Origin: an uncultured Ruminococcus sp.
GTDB taxonomy: Bacteria > Bacillota > Clostridia > Lachnospirales > Lachnospiraceae
Assembly (NCBI GenBank): GCA_904418845.1
Contig: CAJFQC010000007.1
Span: 1 to 64,000 of the forward strand
Direction: 5' to 3'
DNA: 64,000 nucleotides
The position numbers and the translations under genes were made by a program. Positions 26,774 through 36,042 of this stretch are shown here, in pieces; the stretch's first letter is position 1; each line of letters starts with the position of its first letter. The notes below the pieces were generated by a model that had not been told where the DNA came from, did no database searches, and was given only the letters and a program-made list of their open reading frames with translations.

Positions 26774-27796
26774 ATGGAAACAACAGAAAATACAACTAAT
26801 GAACTGATCTTAAGGATCGAAGAAAAATATAATAAGATGAGTAAAGGGCAGCGCAGACTTGCCGACTATGTACGTGAAAACTATGATAAGGCAGTGTTTT
26901 TGACCGCGGCAAAGCTCGGAGAGACTGTTGGCGTCAGTGAATCCACAGTGGTGCGTTTTGCAATCCAGCTCGGATACAAAGGCTATCCGGGATTCCAGAA
27001 AGCGCTGGAGGAACTGGTGAGGAACAAGCTGAATTCCATCCAGAGGATGGAGGTCACATACGGAAGGATCAGCCAGAGCGAGATCCTTGAGACAGTGCTC
27101 CAGACAGATATTGAGAAGATCAAGCAGACGCTGGCTGTGATCGACCATAAAGCATTTGATCTTGCCATCGACACTATTCTCGAGGCGAAAAGGATCTATG
27201 TTATCGGTATCAGGAGCTGTGCGCCGCTGGCGTCCTTCTTTTCCTTTTATCTGAACCTGATCTGTGAAAATGTAACTGTGGTTGATACGAACAGCTCCAG
27301 CGAGATCTTCGAGCAGCTTATACGGATCAGCGGCGACGATGTGATTATCGGCATCAGCTTTCCGCGCTATTCCATGCGCACTTTAAAGGCGCTGGAATTT
27401 GCAAGCAACCGCAAGGCGAAAGTGATCACGCTGACGGACAGCGTCCATTCGCCGATGAATCTGTATTCATCCTGCAACCTTATCGCGCGCAGCGATATGG
27501 CGTCCATCGTGGATTCCCTTGTGGCGCCTTTAAGTGTGATCAATGCGCTGATAGTTGCCCTGTGTATGAAAAAACAGGAGGAGGTCGTGGATACACTGGA
27601 GACCCTGGAAGAGATATGGGGAGAATATCAGGTTTACAGCGGGGATGAATTAAATCCCGTGAGCGGCGCGTTTACGGTAGGGAAGGGAGAAGATCTGTCT
27701 GCAAAGAGTAAGAGAGAAGGAGTTTTCGGAGAAGATAAGGGAAGGACTGAATCCGACACAGATAAGGACAAAAGAAAGGCTGGGCTTGACGGATGA
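26774..27796 (+). CDS. RpiR/MurR-family transcriptional regulator
   Basis: A regulator of 340 residues with an N-terminal RpiR helix-turn-helix (about 5-80, including VSESTVVRFAIQLGYKGYPGFQKAL) and a SIS sugar-phosphate-binding domain (about 115-250, GIRSCAPLASFFSFYLN). Residues after 285 form a charged, probably disordered tail unusual for the family. Start ATG 26774 has AAGG sites upstream; in-frame ATG 26744 has none. Such regulators sense phosphosugars (MurR senses MurNAc 6-phosphate), which suits the amino-sugar genes upstream. It overlaps the flavoprotein gene by 4 bp. Confidence 0.85.
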   Translation: METTENTTNELILRIEEKYNKMSKGQRRLADYVRENYDKAVFLTAAKLGETVGVSESTVVRFAIQLGYKGYPGFQKALEELVRNKLNSIQRMEVTYGRISQSEILETVLQTDIEKIKQTLAVIDHKAFDLAIDTILEAKRIYVIGIRSCAPLASFFSFYLNLICENVTVVDTNSSSEIFEQLIRISGDDVIIGISFPRYSMRTLKALEFASNRKAKVITLTDSVHSPMNLYSSCNLIARSDMASIVDSLVAPLSVINALIVALCMKKQEEVVDTLETLEEIWGEYQVYSGDELNPVSGAFTVGKGEDLSAKSKREGVFGEDKGRTESDTDKDKRKAGLDG

Positions 27797-29025
27797 GGAA
27801 GGTGCTTGTGATAGGCGGGGGAGCCGCGGGGATGATGGCGGCGGTCACAGCCGCTAAAAACGGCGGACAGGTACTTCTTCTCGAGAAAAATGAAAAGCTT
27901 GGGAAGAAGATTTTTATCACAGGAAAAGGACGGTGCAACATTACAAATGCAGCGGATATAGAAGCTCTTTTCTCTGCCGTAGTCAGCAATCCGAAATTTT
28001 TATACAGCAGTTTTTACAGCTTTACCAATGATCAGGTCGTTGATTTTTTTGAGGAGCTCGGCGTGCAGACGAAAGTTGAGCGGGGCGGGAGAGTATTTCC
28101 GGTATCTGATCATTCTTCAGATGTGATCCGCGCTTTAGAGAGGGAGATGGAACGCCTTGGCGTGGAGATCCGGCTCCGGGCAGAGGTGAAGGAACTGATT
28201 CTTGAGGATGAGACTGTGAAAGGCGTGGTGCTTTCATCAGGAAAAAGACTGTATGCTGACGCTGTCATTGCCGCCACAGGCGGTATTTCTTATCCGTCCA
28301 CAGGCTCTACGGGAGACGGATATCGTTTTGCGGAGGAATGCGGACATAAGGTGACGGAACTCCTTCCCTCGCTTGTGCCCATGGAAGTGAAGGAATGGTA
28401 TGCTAAAGAACTGATGGGTCTGTCTCTTCGGAATATTGAGATCCGTGTGACAGACGGAAAGAAGACGCTGTACCGGGAGTTTGGCGAGATGCTGTTTACC
28501 CACTATGGAGTGACCGGACCGGTCATCTTAAGCGCCAGCAGCATCGTTGGGAAAAAGCTGAAAGATAAAGAACTCACACTGCATATCGATCTGAAGCCTG
28601 CGCTCACGGAAGAGCAGCTTGATAAACGAGTGCTGCGGGAATTCGGGACGAACCACAACCGCCAGTTTAAGAACGCGGTAGACAGTCTGTTTCCGTCAAA
28701 GCTGAGACCGGTCATTGTGGAATTGTCGGGCATACCGGAGGAGAAAAAAGTCCATGAGATCACGAAAGAAGAACGGCTTCGGTTCGCGCGGCTTATCAAA
28801 GACTTTACTATGACGCTTACCGGGCTGCGGGGCTATAAGGAGGCGATCATTACAAAGGGCGGAGTGTCCGTAAAAGAAATCGATCCCGGAACTATGGAAT
28901 CTAAGCTGGTGAAAGGACTTTATTTCGCCGGGGAAGTATTAGACCTTGACGCTGTTACAGGAGGATATAATCTGCAGATTGCGTGGAGCACGGGATATAT
29001 GGCCGGGATGAACGCCTGTTGTTGA
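27793..29025 (+). CDS. HI0933/BaiN-family FAD-dependent oxidoreductase
   Basis: A 410-residue flavoprotein. The N-terminal Rossmann motif VIGGGAAGMMAAV binds FAD, KIFITGKGRCNITN is the family signature, and the closing segment GLYFAGEVLDLDAVTGGYNLQIAWSTG completes the FAD site. The family includes BaiN of Clostridium scindens, reported to reduce bile-acid intermediates, but most members have unknown substrates. ATGA overlap with the RpiR gene indicates coupled translation. A small CCGGC/GCCGG hairpin lies between it and the convergent apbE. Confidence 0.85.
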   Translation: MRKVLVIGGGAAGMMAAVTAAKNGGQVLLLEKNEKLGKKIFITGKGRCNITNAADIEALFSAVVSNPKFLYSSFYSFTNDQVVDFFEELGVQTKVERGGRVFPVSDHSSDVIRALEREMERLGVEIRLRAEVKELILEDETVKGVVLSSGKRLYADAVIAATGGISYPSTGSTGDGYRFAEECGHKVTELLPSLVPMEVKEWYAKELMGLSLRNIEIRVTDGKKTLYREFGEMLFTHYGVTGPVILSASSIVGKKLKDKELTLHIDLKPALTEEQLDKRVLREFGTNHNRQFKNAVDSLFPSKLRPVIVELSGIPEEKKVHEITKEERLRFARLIKDFTMTLTGLRGYKEAIITKGGVSVKEIDPGTMESKLVKGLYFAGEVLDLDAVTGGYNLQIAWSTGYMAGMNACC

Positions 29026-29056
29026 AGAGCAGTCTCCGGCATTGCCGGGCAGTGGA

Positions 29057-30043
29057 TTAAAAAGTTTTGTGTATCTCAAGGTCGCTCGTGACAAACACAG
29101 CGTCCACATTGTCCATGTCTTGTATCAGCTTCATCCCTTCTTCCAGCCCGAGGGCATAACATGTTGTGCTCAGGGCGTCACCCTGAACAGAGCTGTCAGA
29201 GATGACTGTCACCTGGTACAGATCATTCTGGATGGGATACCCGGTGTCCGGGTCGAGGATGTGATGATAGATCACTCCGTCTTTTTCAAAATATCTCTCG
29301 TAGTTTCCGGAGGAGACTACCGACCGGTCTGACACGGACAGGCTTGTAAGTACAGTCCCGTCCGCGGCGAAGGGCTCCTGCAGTCCTATTTGAAAGTCTG
29401 ATCCGTCTGCACGTCCGCCGAGGGCCAGCATATTTCCGCCGAGATTGATCAGGGCATGTTCTACGCCCTGATCTTTTAAATATTCCTTGAGTTTATCCGC
29501 GATATATCCTTTTGCAATGCCGCCTAAGTCGATCTTTGCCTTCGGATCGGTAAGGGTGACGGTCGTGCCGTCGATCTGTATACAGTGATAATCGATATGG
29601 CTGACCGCCTCTGCAAGCTCATCGGGGCCGGGAAGCTCTTTTTCTTCGTTGTCGCGGAAATTCCAGAGATCTGTGGCGGAAGCCACTGTGATATCGAATT
29701 TCCCTTCTGAGAGTTCTCCGTATTCGATCCCAAGACGGATCAGTTCTGCCGTTTCATCGGACACTGTGACCGACGCTCCCTGCGCACGGTTGATCCGGGA
29801 TACTTCGCTTGTCTCGATGGTCGGACTTAAAAGCTGCTCGTAATGCCCGCAGATATTTTCACATTCATCTAACACTGCGCGGTCCGCGCCCCATACTTGA
29901 ATTTGGACGACCGTATCAAAATAGAGTCCCGTCATGGATAAGGATTCATTTTTAATGGGAGAGGAGCAGCCGCCGAGAACGGGGATGATCAGTATCAATA
30001 TGAGTGACAGAGCGGCAAAATGAGCTTTTTTTATTTTTATCAT
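29057..30043 (-). CDS. apbE: FAD:protein FMN transferase (ApbE), lipoprotein
   Basis: A 328-residue exported lipoprotein with lipobox VLGGC (Cys26). It transfers FMN from FAD to a Thr or Ser of extracytoplasmic redox proteins. Motifs are ETSEVSRIN, DLGGIAKGY near 175, SSGNYERY, and HHILDPDTGYP with the Mg-binding region DALSTTCYALG. It is divergent from a NusG-II/Gx transporter pair with back-to-back promoters. No flavin-accepting FMN-binding-domain protein is in the window, so the acceptor lies elsewhere. Confidence 0.93.
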   Translation of the reverse strand: MIKIKKAHFAALSLILILIIPVLGGCSSPIKNESLSMTGLYFDTVVQIQVWGADRAVLDECENICGHYEQLLSPTIETSEVSRINRAQGASVTVSDETAELIRLGIEYGELSEGKFDITVASATDLWNFRDNEEKELPGPDELAEAVSHIDYHCIQIDGTTVTLTDPKAKIDLGGIAKGYIADKLKEYLKDQGVEHALINLGGNMLALGGRADGSDFQIGLQEPFAADGTVLTSLSVSDRSVVSSGNYERYFEKDGVIYHHILDPDTGYPIQNDLYQVTVISDSSVQGDALSTTCYALGLEEGMKLIQDMDNVDAVFVTSDLEIHKTF

Positions 30044-30075
30044 TTTAAGATTCCTTTCAGGCTGTATTTCTGGAT

Positions 30076-30104
30076 ATTATATAATGTTTCCCCGGAAAGC
30101 ACAA
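30076..30104 (-). promoter_or_regulatory. Sigma-A promoter of apbE
   Basis: On the minus strand, TTGTGC (30104-30099), 17-bp spacer, TATAAT (30081-30076), about 32 bases before the apbE start. Confidence 0.75.
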
Positions 30105-30128
30105 CAGAACATGTAATCGAACACATGG

Positions 30129-30157
30129 TTGCATAATAAAAAGTGGTGTGCTATGAT
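30129..30157 (+). promoter_or_regulatory. Sigma-A promoter of the NusG-II/Gx transporter pair
   Basis: TTGCAT at 30129-30134, 17-bp spacer, TATGAT at 30152-30157, back to back with the apbE promoter. Confidence 0.75.
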
Positions 30158-30180
30158 ATTTGAGGTAAAGGGGTACGGAT

Positions 30181-30546
30181 ATGAAGAGAAATGACTGGAT
30201 TCTGGCGGCGGGGGTGATTGTCGCCGCGGTCTTGATTTTTTGTGTTCAACTGATGGTGAACCTGTCCTTTGATAAAGCACAGGCTGTCGTCCTGGTCACC
30301 GTAAAGGGCGAGGACTTCGGCGCTTACAGGCTTAACGAGGACCAGACAGTGGACATTGACGGAACGAATACGCTCGTGATCAAGGACGGAGCGGTGCGGA
30401 TAGAAAAGGCGGACTGTCCGGATCAGATCTGTGTGCATCACCGTGGGATCAGCAGGAACGGAGAGAGTATCATCTGCCTTCCAAACCGGGTGGTTGTTTC
30501 TGTGAGGAGCAGTGAGGACAGTGAATTGGATGGTGTTGCCCGATGA
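30181..30546 (+). CDS. Membrane-anchored NusG domain II protein
   Basis: A 121-residue protein with one N-terminal membrane helix (residues 7-26) and an extracytoplasmic NusG domain II (about 33-112). The typical motif ADCPDQICVHHRGIS...IICLPN is present, with three Cys. Related proteins appear beside Gx transporters and ApbE in loci linked to flavin-based extracellular electron transfer (EetA-like) and in quinone/prenyl clusters. The exact role is unknown. It overlaps the next gene by 4 bp. Confidence 0.8.
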   Translation: MKRNDWILAAGVIVAAVLIFCVQLMVNLSFDKAQAVVLVTVKGEDFGAYRLNEDQTVDIDGTNTLVIKDGAVRIEKADCPDQICVHHRGISRNGESIICLPNRVVVSVRSSEDSELDGVAR

Positions 30547-31037
30547 AACATAAAGCGGCATATTTCGGAGTATTTACAGCGTTGGCGCTTATATTCAGTT
30601 ATGTTGAGACGCTTATCCCCATCAATTTCGGTATCCCGGGGGCAAAGCTGGGGCTTGCGAATCTGGTCATTGTCATTGTTTTGTATAAGACGGGATGGAA
30701 AGAAGCGCTGCTTTTGTCTGTAACCCGTATCATTCTGGCGGGATTTCTCTTCGGGAATCTCTTCGGAATCCTGTATAGCCTTGCCGGCGGCCTTTCCAGT
30801 CTTGCCGTTATGACCATGGTGAAGAGAAGAGAAAGCTTCAGCATGATCGGGGTAAGTATGGCGGGAGGCGTGACCCACAATATCGGACAGCTCATTGCGG
30901 CGATGCTTGTCGTGGAAACCTATCAGGCAGGATATTATCTGCCGGTGCTGATGCTGGCAGGACTGGCGACGGGAACCCTGATCGGATTGGTCTGCAGGGA
31001 AGTTTTGAGACGTCTTAAGGATTTTCAAATGGTATAG
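30543..31037 (+). CDS. Gx transporter family protein (heptaprenyl diphosphate synthase component I-like)
   Basis: A 164-residue polytopic protein (about five membrane helices). The start (FGVFTALALIFSYVETLIP) and the segments PGAKLGLANLVIVIVLY and GGVTHNIGQLIAAM match the Gx transporter family. The family resembles ECF S components and was historically called heptaprenyl diphosphate synthase component I. It is translationally coupled to the NusG-II protein, a pairing similar to EetA/EetB. The substrate is unknown. ruvA follows 65 bases later. Confidence 0.82.
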   Translation: MKHKAAYFGVFTALALIFSYVETLIPINFGIPGAKLGLANLVIVIVLYKTGWKEALLLSVTRIILAGFLFGNLFGILYSLAGGLSSLAVMTMVKRRESFSMIGVSMAGGVTHNIGQLIAAMLVVETYQAGYYLPVLMLAGLATGTLIGLVCREVLRRLKDFQMV

Positions 31038-31102
31038 CCTGGCCGCTGCGGGAGAACAGACAGAATATTATTTATAAACAATAAGAAAAGGAAGAAAGAC
31101 TG

Positions 31103-31714
31103 ATGATCTCATATTTAAAAGGAGAACTGGCGGCAGTAGAAGAAGAAAAGGCAGTGATCGACGTAGGCGGCGTGGGCTATGGGGTGTTCATGCCGCAGCA
31201 GGCTCTGTCCCTTCTTCCTCAGCCGGGCAATGAAGTGAAGATCCACACTTACCTGAATGTAAGAGAGGATGCCATGCAGCTCTTCGGGTTCCTGACAAGG
31301 GACGATCTGGAGATATTCAAGCTGGTCATCGGCGTGAGCGGCATCGGACCTAAGGGAGGACTTAATATCTTATCCTGTATGAGCCCTGATGAACTGCGCT
31401 TCGCCATTATGTCAGGAGATGCAAAAGCGATCTCCGCGGCTCCGGGCATTGGGAAGAAGACAGCGGAGAAGATGATTGTGGAATTAAGGGATAAAGTAGA
31501 TATTGAAGAAATGCTCGATCATGCGGCGCACGGAGATGAGGCGGAAGCGCGCGGCTTGGAGGCATCAGACAGTGATATGCAGACAGAGGCGGTGCAGGCG
31601 CTTGTTGCCCTCGGCTATGGAAGTGCAGAGAGTATGCGGGCCGTGAAAAAGACTTCTGCGGATTGCATAACAGTGGAAGATATATTGAAAGAAGCGTTAA
31701 AATATCTTTTCTGA
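31103..31714 (+). CDS. ruvA: Holliday junction DNA helicase subunit RuvA
   Basis: A 203-residue protein that binds four-way junctions as a tetramer and loads RuvB. The OB-fold domain (MISYLKGELA..., 1-65), the tandem helix-hairpin-helix region (GVSGIGPKGGLNILS and APGIGKKTAEKMIVELRDK) and a C-terminal RuvB-binding domain (about 155-203) are all present. AAGGAAG precedes the ATG. It is followed by ruvB after 78 bases. No ruvC is present, as is usual in Firmicutes; RecU is encoded at 57021. Confidence 0.96.
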   Translation: MISYLKGELAAVEEEKAVIDVGGVGYGVFMPQQALSLLPQPGNEVKIHTYLNVREDAMQLFGFLTRDDLEIFKLVIGVSGIGPKGGLNILSCMSPDELRFAIMSGDAKAISAAPGIGKKTAEKMIVELRDKVDIEEMLDHAAHGDEAEARGLEASDSDMQTEAVQALVALGYGSAESMRAVKKTSADCITVEDILKEALKYLF

Positions 31715-31792
31715 CCGCAGACCGGAGCAGGGGAACAGGATTGTTGATATGGGGAGGAAGCCCTATTTACTATGAAGGGAAAATGACAGATC

Positions 31793-32800
31793 ATGGGAAA
31801 ACGTATCATCACGACAGAAAATCTGGAAGAGGATATCAAGATAGAGGGGGAGCTGCGGCCCCATCTTCTGACAGAATATATCGGACAGGAGAAGGCAAAA
31901 GCAACGCTTAAAGTATATATCGAGGCGGCAAAAGCGCGAAAGGAAGCGTTGGATCATGTGCTTTTTTACGGACCGCCCGGCCTGGGGAAGACGACACTCG
32001 CGGGCATTATTGCCAATGAGATGGGCGTCCATATGAAAGTGACCTCCGGCCCGGCTATAGAGAAGCCGGGGGAAATGGCCGCGATCCTGAACAGCCTTCA
32101 GGAGAATGATGTACTGTTTGTGGATGAGATCCATCGGCTGAACCGCCAGGTAGAGGAAGTGCTCTATCCGGCGATGGAGGATTATGCCATTGATATTATG
32201 ATCGGAAAAGGGTCCGGGGCCCGCTCGATCCGATTGAATCTTCCGAAATTCACCCTTGTGGGGGCAACCACAAGAGTTGGTATGCTGACCGCTCCGCTGA
32301 GAGACCGATTCGGCGTGGTGAACCGTCTGGAATTTTATACGGATGAGGAACTAAAGACGATCATCCTGCGCTCGGCGGAGGTTCTCGGTGTGGAGATTGA
32401 AGAGGGGGGAGCGCTTGAGCTTGCAAGACGGTCAAGAGGCACTCCCAGGCTTGCCAACCGTCTATTAAAAAGGGTGCGTGATTTTGCCCAGGTGAAATAC
32501 GATGGAAGGATCACAAAGAAGGTGGCGGATTACGCGCTGGACCTTCTGGATGTAGATAAATACGGACTGGACCACATTGACCGTAATATCCTGCTGACGA
32601 TGATTGAGAAGTTTCAGGGCGGCCCGGTGGGACTTGATACTTTGGCTGCGGCAACTTCTGAGGACGCGGGTACGCTGGAAGATGTGTACGAGCCGTATCT
32701 TTTGAAGAACGGCTTTATCCAGCGCACGCCGAGAGGAAGAGTAGTGACAGAACTGGCGTACAGACATATGGGAATACCGATGATAAGAGAAGAGTCATAG
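31793..32800 (+). CDS. ruvB: Holliday junction branch migration ATPase RuvB
   Basis: A 335-residue AAA+ motor. Walker [10 protein letters not shown] (about 59-67), Walker B FVDEIHRL, sensor [11 protein letters not shown] and arginine finger APLRDRFG are clear, followed by a winged-helix domain with [17 protein letters not shown]. It works with RuvA to drive branch migration of Holliday junctions in the cytoplasm. Confidence 0.97.
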   Translation: MGKRIITTENLEEDIKIEGELRPHLLTEYIGQEKAKATLKVYIEAAKARKEALDHVLFYGPPGLGKTTLAGIIANEMGVHMKVTSGPAIEKPGEMAAILNSLQENDVLFVDEIHRLNRQVEEVLYPAMEDYAIDIMIGKGSGARSIRLNLPKFTLVGATTRVGMLTAPLRDRFGVVNRLEFYTDEELKTIILRSAEVLGVEIEEGGALELARRSRGTPRLANRLLKRVRDFAQVKYDGRITKKVADYALDLLDVDKYGLDHIDRNILLTMIEKFQGGPVGLDTLAAATSEDAGTLEDVYEPYLLKNGFIQRTPRGRVVTELAYRHMGIPMIREES

Positions 32801-32808
32801 TTCAGCGG

Positions 32809-32861
32809 GCGGCGTTCGTAAAACCGCGCTGCGTGCTGACTGCGGCATACGCCGCTGTTTT
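32809..32861 (+). terminator. Possible terminator after ruvB
   Basis: GCGGCGT (32809-32815) pairs with ACGCCGC (32849-32855), followed by TGTTTT. The long GC-rich loop can fold further. Weaker than the other terminators here. Confidence 0.45.
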
Positions 32862-32873
32862 AGCAAAAAACTA

Positions 32874-32902
32874 TTGGTTTTTCGTGGGAAATCGTTTATA
32901 AT
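32874..32902 (+). promoter_or_regulatory. Sigma-A promoter of zapA
   Basis: TTGGTT at 32874-32879, 17-bp spacer, TATAAT at 32897-32902, 30 bases before the ATG. Confidence 0.8.
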
Positions 32903-32931
32903 GAACTGGTAAGAAACGCGAGGAGGAAGCT

Positions 32932-33342
32932 ATGAGTTCAGCAAAGCATTTTACGGAAGTATTGATCGGGGGAAAGGTATATACTCTGAGTGGATTCGAG
33001 GGTGAGGAATATCTTCAGAAGGTATCTTCTTATCTGAATCATAAAATTACAGAGTGCGCGAACAGCGAGGGATACAGAAAACAGAGTGCTGACACAAGAA
33101 ATGTACTTCTCGCCTTGAACATCGCAGATGATTATTTTAAAGCGAAAAAGCAGGGAGATTCCCTTGAGAGTGATATCGAGCTGAAGGACAAAGAAATGTA
33201 CGATCTCAAGCACGAATTGATTTCCGCGCAGATTAAACTGGAGAATGCGGAAAAAGAGCTTGCCAAGATGAAGGAAGAGAACAACGATCTCCAGATGCAG
33301 ATTGTGAAGCTGGAAACAGAGATGAAAAACCGGAGAAGATAA
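32932..33342 (+). CDS. zapA: Cell division protein ZapA
   Basis: A 136-residue protein. Residues 5-60 are the ZapA head (TEVLIGGKVYTLSG...EEYLQKVSSYLNHKI), and residues 70-135 a long Glu/Lys-rich coiled coil. ZapA bundles FtsZ filaments at the division site. AGGAGG precedes the start. A short hairpin follows the stop. Position between ruvB and the U32 peptidase gene is common in Clostridia. Confidence 0.88.
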   Translation: MSSAKHFTEVLIGGKVYTLSGFEGEEYLQKVSSYLNHKITECANSEGYRKQSADTRNVLLALNIADDYFKAKKQGDSLESDIELKDKEMYDLKHELISAQIKLENAEKELAKMKEENNDLQMQIVKLETEMKNRRR

Positions 33343-33351
33343 CTATAAGAG

Positions 33352-33378
33352 GGCTGTCAGAAACGACAGCCTGTTTCA
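33352..33378 (+). terminator. Hairpin after zapA
   Basis: GGCTGTC pairs with GACAGCC around AGAAAC, followed by TGTTTC. The short T run makes it a moderate terminator. Confidence 0.55.
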
Positions 33379-33477
33379 TTATATGGGCAGTGAAAGTGTA
33401 TACTGACATTGCATGCAAATACGGCCGTGCAGTGCCTGAGGGCAGGCTGTGCATGACGGAAAGGTTTATAAACAGAT

Positions 33478-36030
33478 ATGACAGAAACACGTGATGAGAA
33501 AAAGAAATTGGCGGACAAGGCCGCGCCAGGCAGGGTGGAGATCCTTGCCCCGGCAGGATCTTACGCGTCCTTCCGGGCTGCCCTTGCGGCAGGCGCGGAC
33601 GCGGTCTATGCGGGCGGCGCTAAATTCGGAGCCCGCGCCTGTGCGGATAATTTTACAGAGGGAGAGCTTATCCGTGCAATCCGGGAAGCCCATTTGTCTG
33701 GACGAAAGCTCTATCTGACAGTGAATACCCTTTTAAAGGAGAAAGAGATTTCAGAACTCTATGATTATCTGTCGCCTCTGTATGTGGCGGGACTGGATGC
33801 AGTAATCGTGCAGGATGTGGGAGTTGTAGAGTATGTAAGGCAATATTTTCCCGGCCTGGATATTCACGCCAGCACCCAGATGACCATTACGGGAGCATAC
33901 GGGGCGGCATTTCTGGAAAAACAGGGTGTGACGAGGGTAGTTCCCGCAAGAGAACTGTCTCTGCGGGAGATACGAAAGATCCGAGGGGAGACCGGGCTTG
34001 AGATCGAGTGTTTTGTCCATGGGGCGCTCTGTTACTGTTATTCCGGGCAATGCCTGTTAAGCAGTATGATCGGCGGAAGGAGCGGCAACCGGGGTCAGTG
34101 TGCCCAGCCGTGCAGACTGCCGTATTCCACGGACGGGGAAAAACGGTATTATTTAAGCCCCAAAGACATCTGTACTCTTGAGATCATTCCAGATCTTGTG
34201 GAAGCAGGAATCGATTCTTTCAAGATCGAAGGAAGGATGAAAAAGCCGGAATATGTAGCTGCCGTTACGTCCATGTATCGGAAATATACAGATCTTTATC
34301 TGAGGGAAGGACGAAAGGGATACCATGTGCAACCCAGGGACAGAGAGATGCTCATGGATTTGTATAACAGAGGCGGTTCTTCCCAGGGTTATTATAAGAA
34401 GCATAACGGACAAGAAATGATGGCGCTTGACAGACCGAATCATACAGGAGTTCCTGCGCTGAAAGTATGTTTTCAGAAAGGAAGAGAACTGTACGGGAGA
34501 ACAGTGACAGAGTTACACCCCGGCGATGTACTGGAAATCACAGGTGGAAAAGGAAATCATACACTGGGAGAAGCAGCTGCAAAGGGCAAAGAGATTTCAT
34601 TTCTTGTGCAAAAAGGTGTACGCATAGCTCCAGGAACAGTATTAAACCGTGTTCGCAACGAATCTCTGATCCGTTCTATACAGGAGGAATATATTGGAAA
34701 AACACTCCGAACAGGGATCACAGGGACACTGACGCTCACTGTGGAAGCCCCGGCTTATCTGACCGTTGATTTTCGAAAAGAAAACGGCGATGTAGTCTCC
34801 TTTACGGCAGAGACAGAGGAGTGTGTCCGTCAGGCGGAAAACCGCCCCATGGACGAGACACGTGTAAGGGAACAGATACAAAAGACAGGAAATTCCGAGT
34901 TCTTTTTTGAAAAAATGGATATCTATATGGATGACAACATCTTCCTTCCGATCCGCCAGCTTAATCTTCTGAGAAGAGCCGCCCTGGAAGGATTGAAGGA
35001 GAAAGTGGATTCTTTATACAGGCGTTCTGTCCGTCCACATGCGGTTGAAGCGGGAGGACAAAGGGTGGATGAGGCATACATGCCGCTTGTGGAAAGAGAT
35101 GAGAAGATTCATCCACAGGCGCCGGAAGAGTGGCGCCCCCAGTTTTCAATCCTTGTGGAGACGGCCGGACAGCTTCGGGCAGTACGGGATCACGTAAGAC
35201 AGGGAAGGGATGAAATTCGGCGTGTCTATGTCGAGCTGCCGCTTGTGCAAAGTATCCTGCCTGATGGCGGGACTGCCGCCGGGTCCGGACAGGATGAGCC
35301 GGGTCCGGACAGAGACAGAGCAGACGGCATTGATCATATGATAAACGAGCTGTCAGAATCCGGTTTTGAGGTGTTTGCTGCCATGCCATATATTTTCAGG
35401 GGGACAGGACAGGCATATCAGACAGATATCCGCAGGATTTTTGAAGCGCTCCCCTTTAGCGGCGTGCTGATCCGGAACATGGAGGAATATTCGTTTTTAA
35501 CAGGACTCGGATTTGACAAAAAGATTATTCTGGACCATAATCTATATGTGTTTAACCGATACGGGAAAGCATTTTGGAAACGCATCGGGATATCAGATGT
35601 TACGGCGCCCTTTGAGTTAAACGCTCAGGAGCTGGCAGAACTGGGGATAGAGGGAGCAGAGCTTGCAGTATATGGATATCTTCCGGTCATGATCACCGCC
35701 CAGTGCGTTAAAAAGACAGAGGGTAAATGTACCGGCTGCACGGAAGTGACGATGCTGACCGACCGGCTGGGGAATCAATTTCCCGTAAAAAATGTGTGCC
35801 GGGAGTGCTTTAATGTGATCTACAATACAAGTCCGCTGTATTTAGGAATGCATCAGGAAGAGATCCGGCGCCTCAGGCCTTCTGTGCTCCGGCTTCAGTT
35901 CAGCATTGAGACGGAAGAAGAGGCGGCGGGCATGCTCCGGCGGATTATGAGAGCTTTTTCCGGGGAGACAGAGAAGGCGGTCCCGGAATTTTCATACACA
36001 CAGGGACATTTTAAACGCGGAGTATTATAA
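33478..36030 (+). CDS. U32 family peptidase-like protein with DUF3656 (RlhA-like)
   Basis: An 850-residue protein. The N-terminal U32 barrel has EILAPAGSYASFRAALAAGADAVYAGG, ECFVHGALCYCYSGQCL and GNRGQCAQPCRLPY with conserved Cys residues. The middle (about 390-510) resembles DUF3656, and the C-terminal part repeats a U32-like region with CVKKTEGKCTGC and NVCRECFNVIY. Despite the peptidase name, E. coli members RlhA and TrhP hydroxylate RNA bases using prephenate-derived chemistry; the U32 plus DUF3656 layout matches RlhA (23S rRNA). Cys clusters may hold an iron-sulfur centre. Confidence 0.82.
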   Translation: MTETRDEKKKLADKAAPGRVEILAPAGSYASFRAALAAGADAVYAGGAKFGARACADNFTEGELIRAIREAHLSGRKLYLTVNTLLKEKEISELYDYLSPLYVAGLDAVIVQDVGVVEYVRQYFPGLDIHASTQMTITGAYGAAFLEKQGVTRVVPARELSLREIRKIRGETGLEIECFVHGALCYCYSGQCLLSSMIGGRSGNRGQCAQPCRLPYSTDGEKRYYLSPKDICTLEIIPDLVEAGIDSFKIEGRMKKPEYVAAVTSMYRKYTDLYLREGRKGYHVQPRDREMLMDLYNRGGSSQGYYKKHNGQEMMALDRPNHTGVPALKVCFQKGRELYGRTVTELHPGDVLEITGGKGNHTLGEAAAKGKEISFLVQKGVRIAPGTVLNRVRNESLIRSIQEEYIGKTLRTGITGTLTLTVEAPAYLTVDFRKENGDVVSFTAETEECVRQAENRPMDETRVREQIQKTGNSEFFFEKMDIYMDDNIFLPIRQLNLLRRAALEGLKEKVDSLYRRSVRPHAVEAGGQRVDEAYMPLVERDEKIHPQAPEEWRPQFSILVETAGQLRAVRDHVRQGRDEIRRVYVELPLVQSILPDGGTAAGSGQDEPGPDRDRADGIDHMINELSESGFEVFAAMPYIFRGTGQAYQTDIRRIFEALPFSGVLIRNMEEYSFLTGLGFDKKIILDHNLYVFNRYGKAFWKRIGISDVTAPFELNAQELAELGIEGAELAVYGYLPVMITAQCVKKTEGKCTGCTEVTMLTDRLGNQFPVKNVCRECFNVIYNTSPLYLGMHQEEIRRLRPSVLRLQFSIETEEEAAGMLRRIMRAFSGETEKAVPEFSYTQGHFKRGVL

Positions 36031-36042
36031 TCAGGTGGAAAT

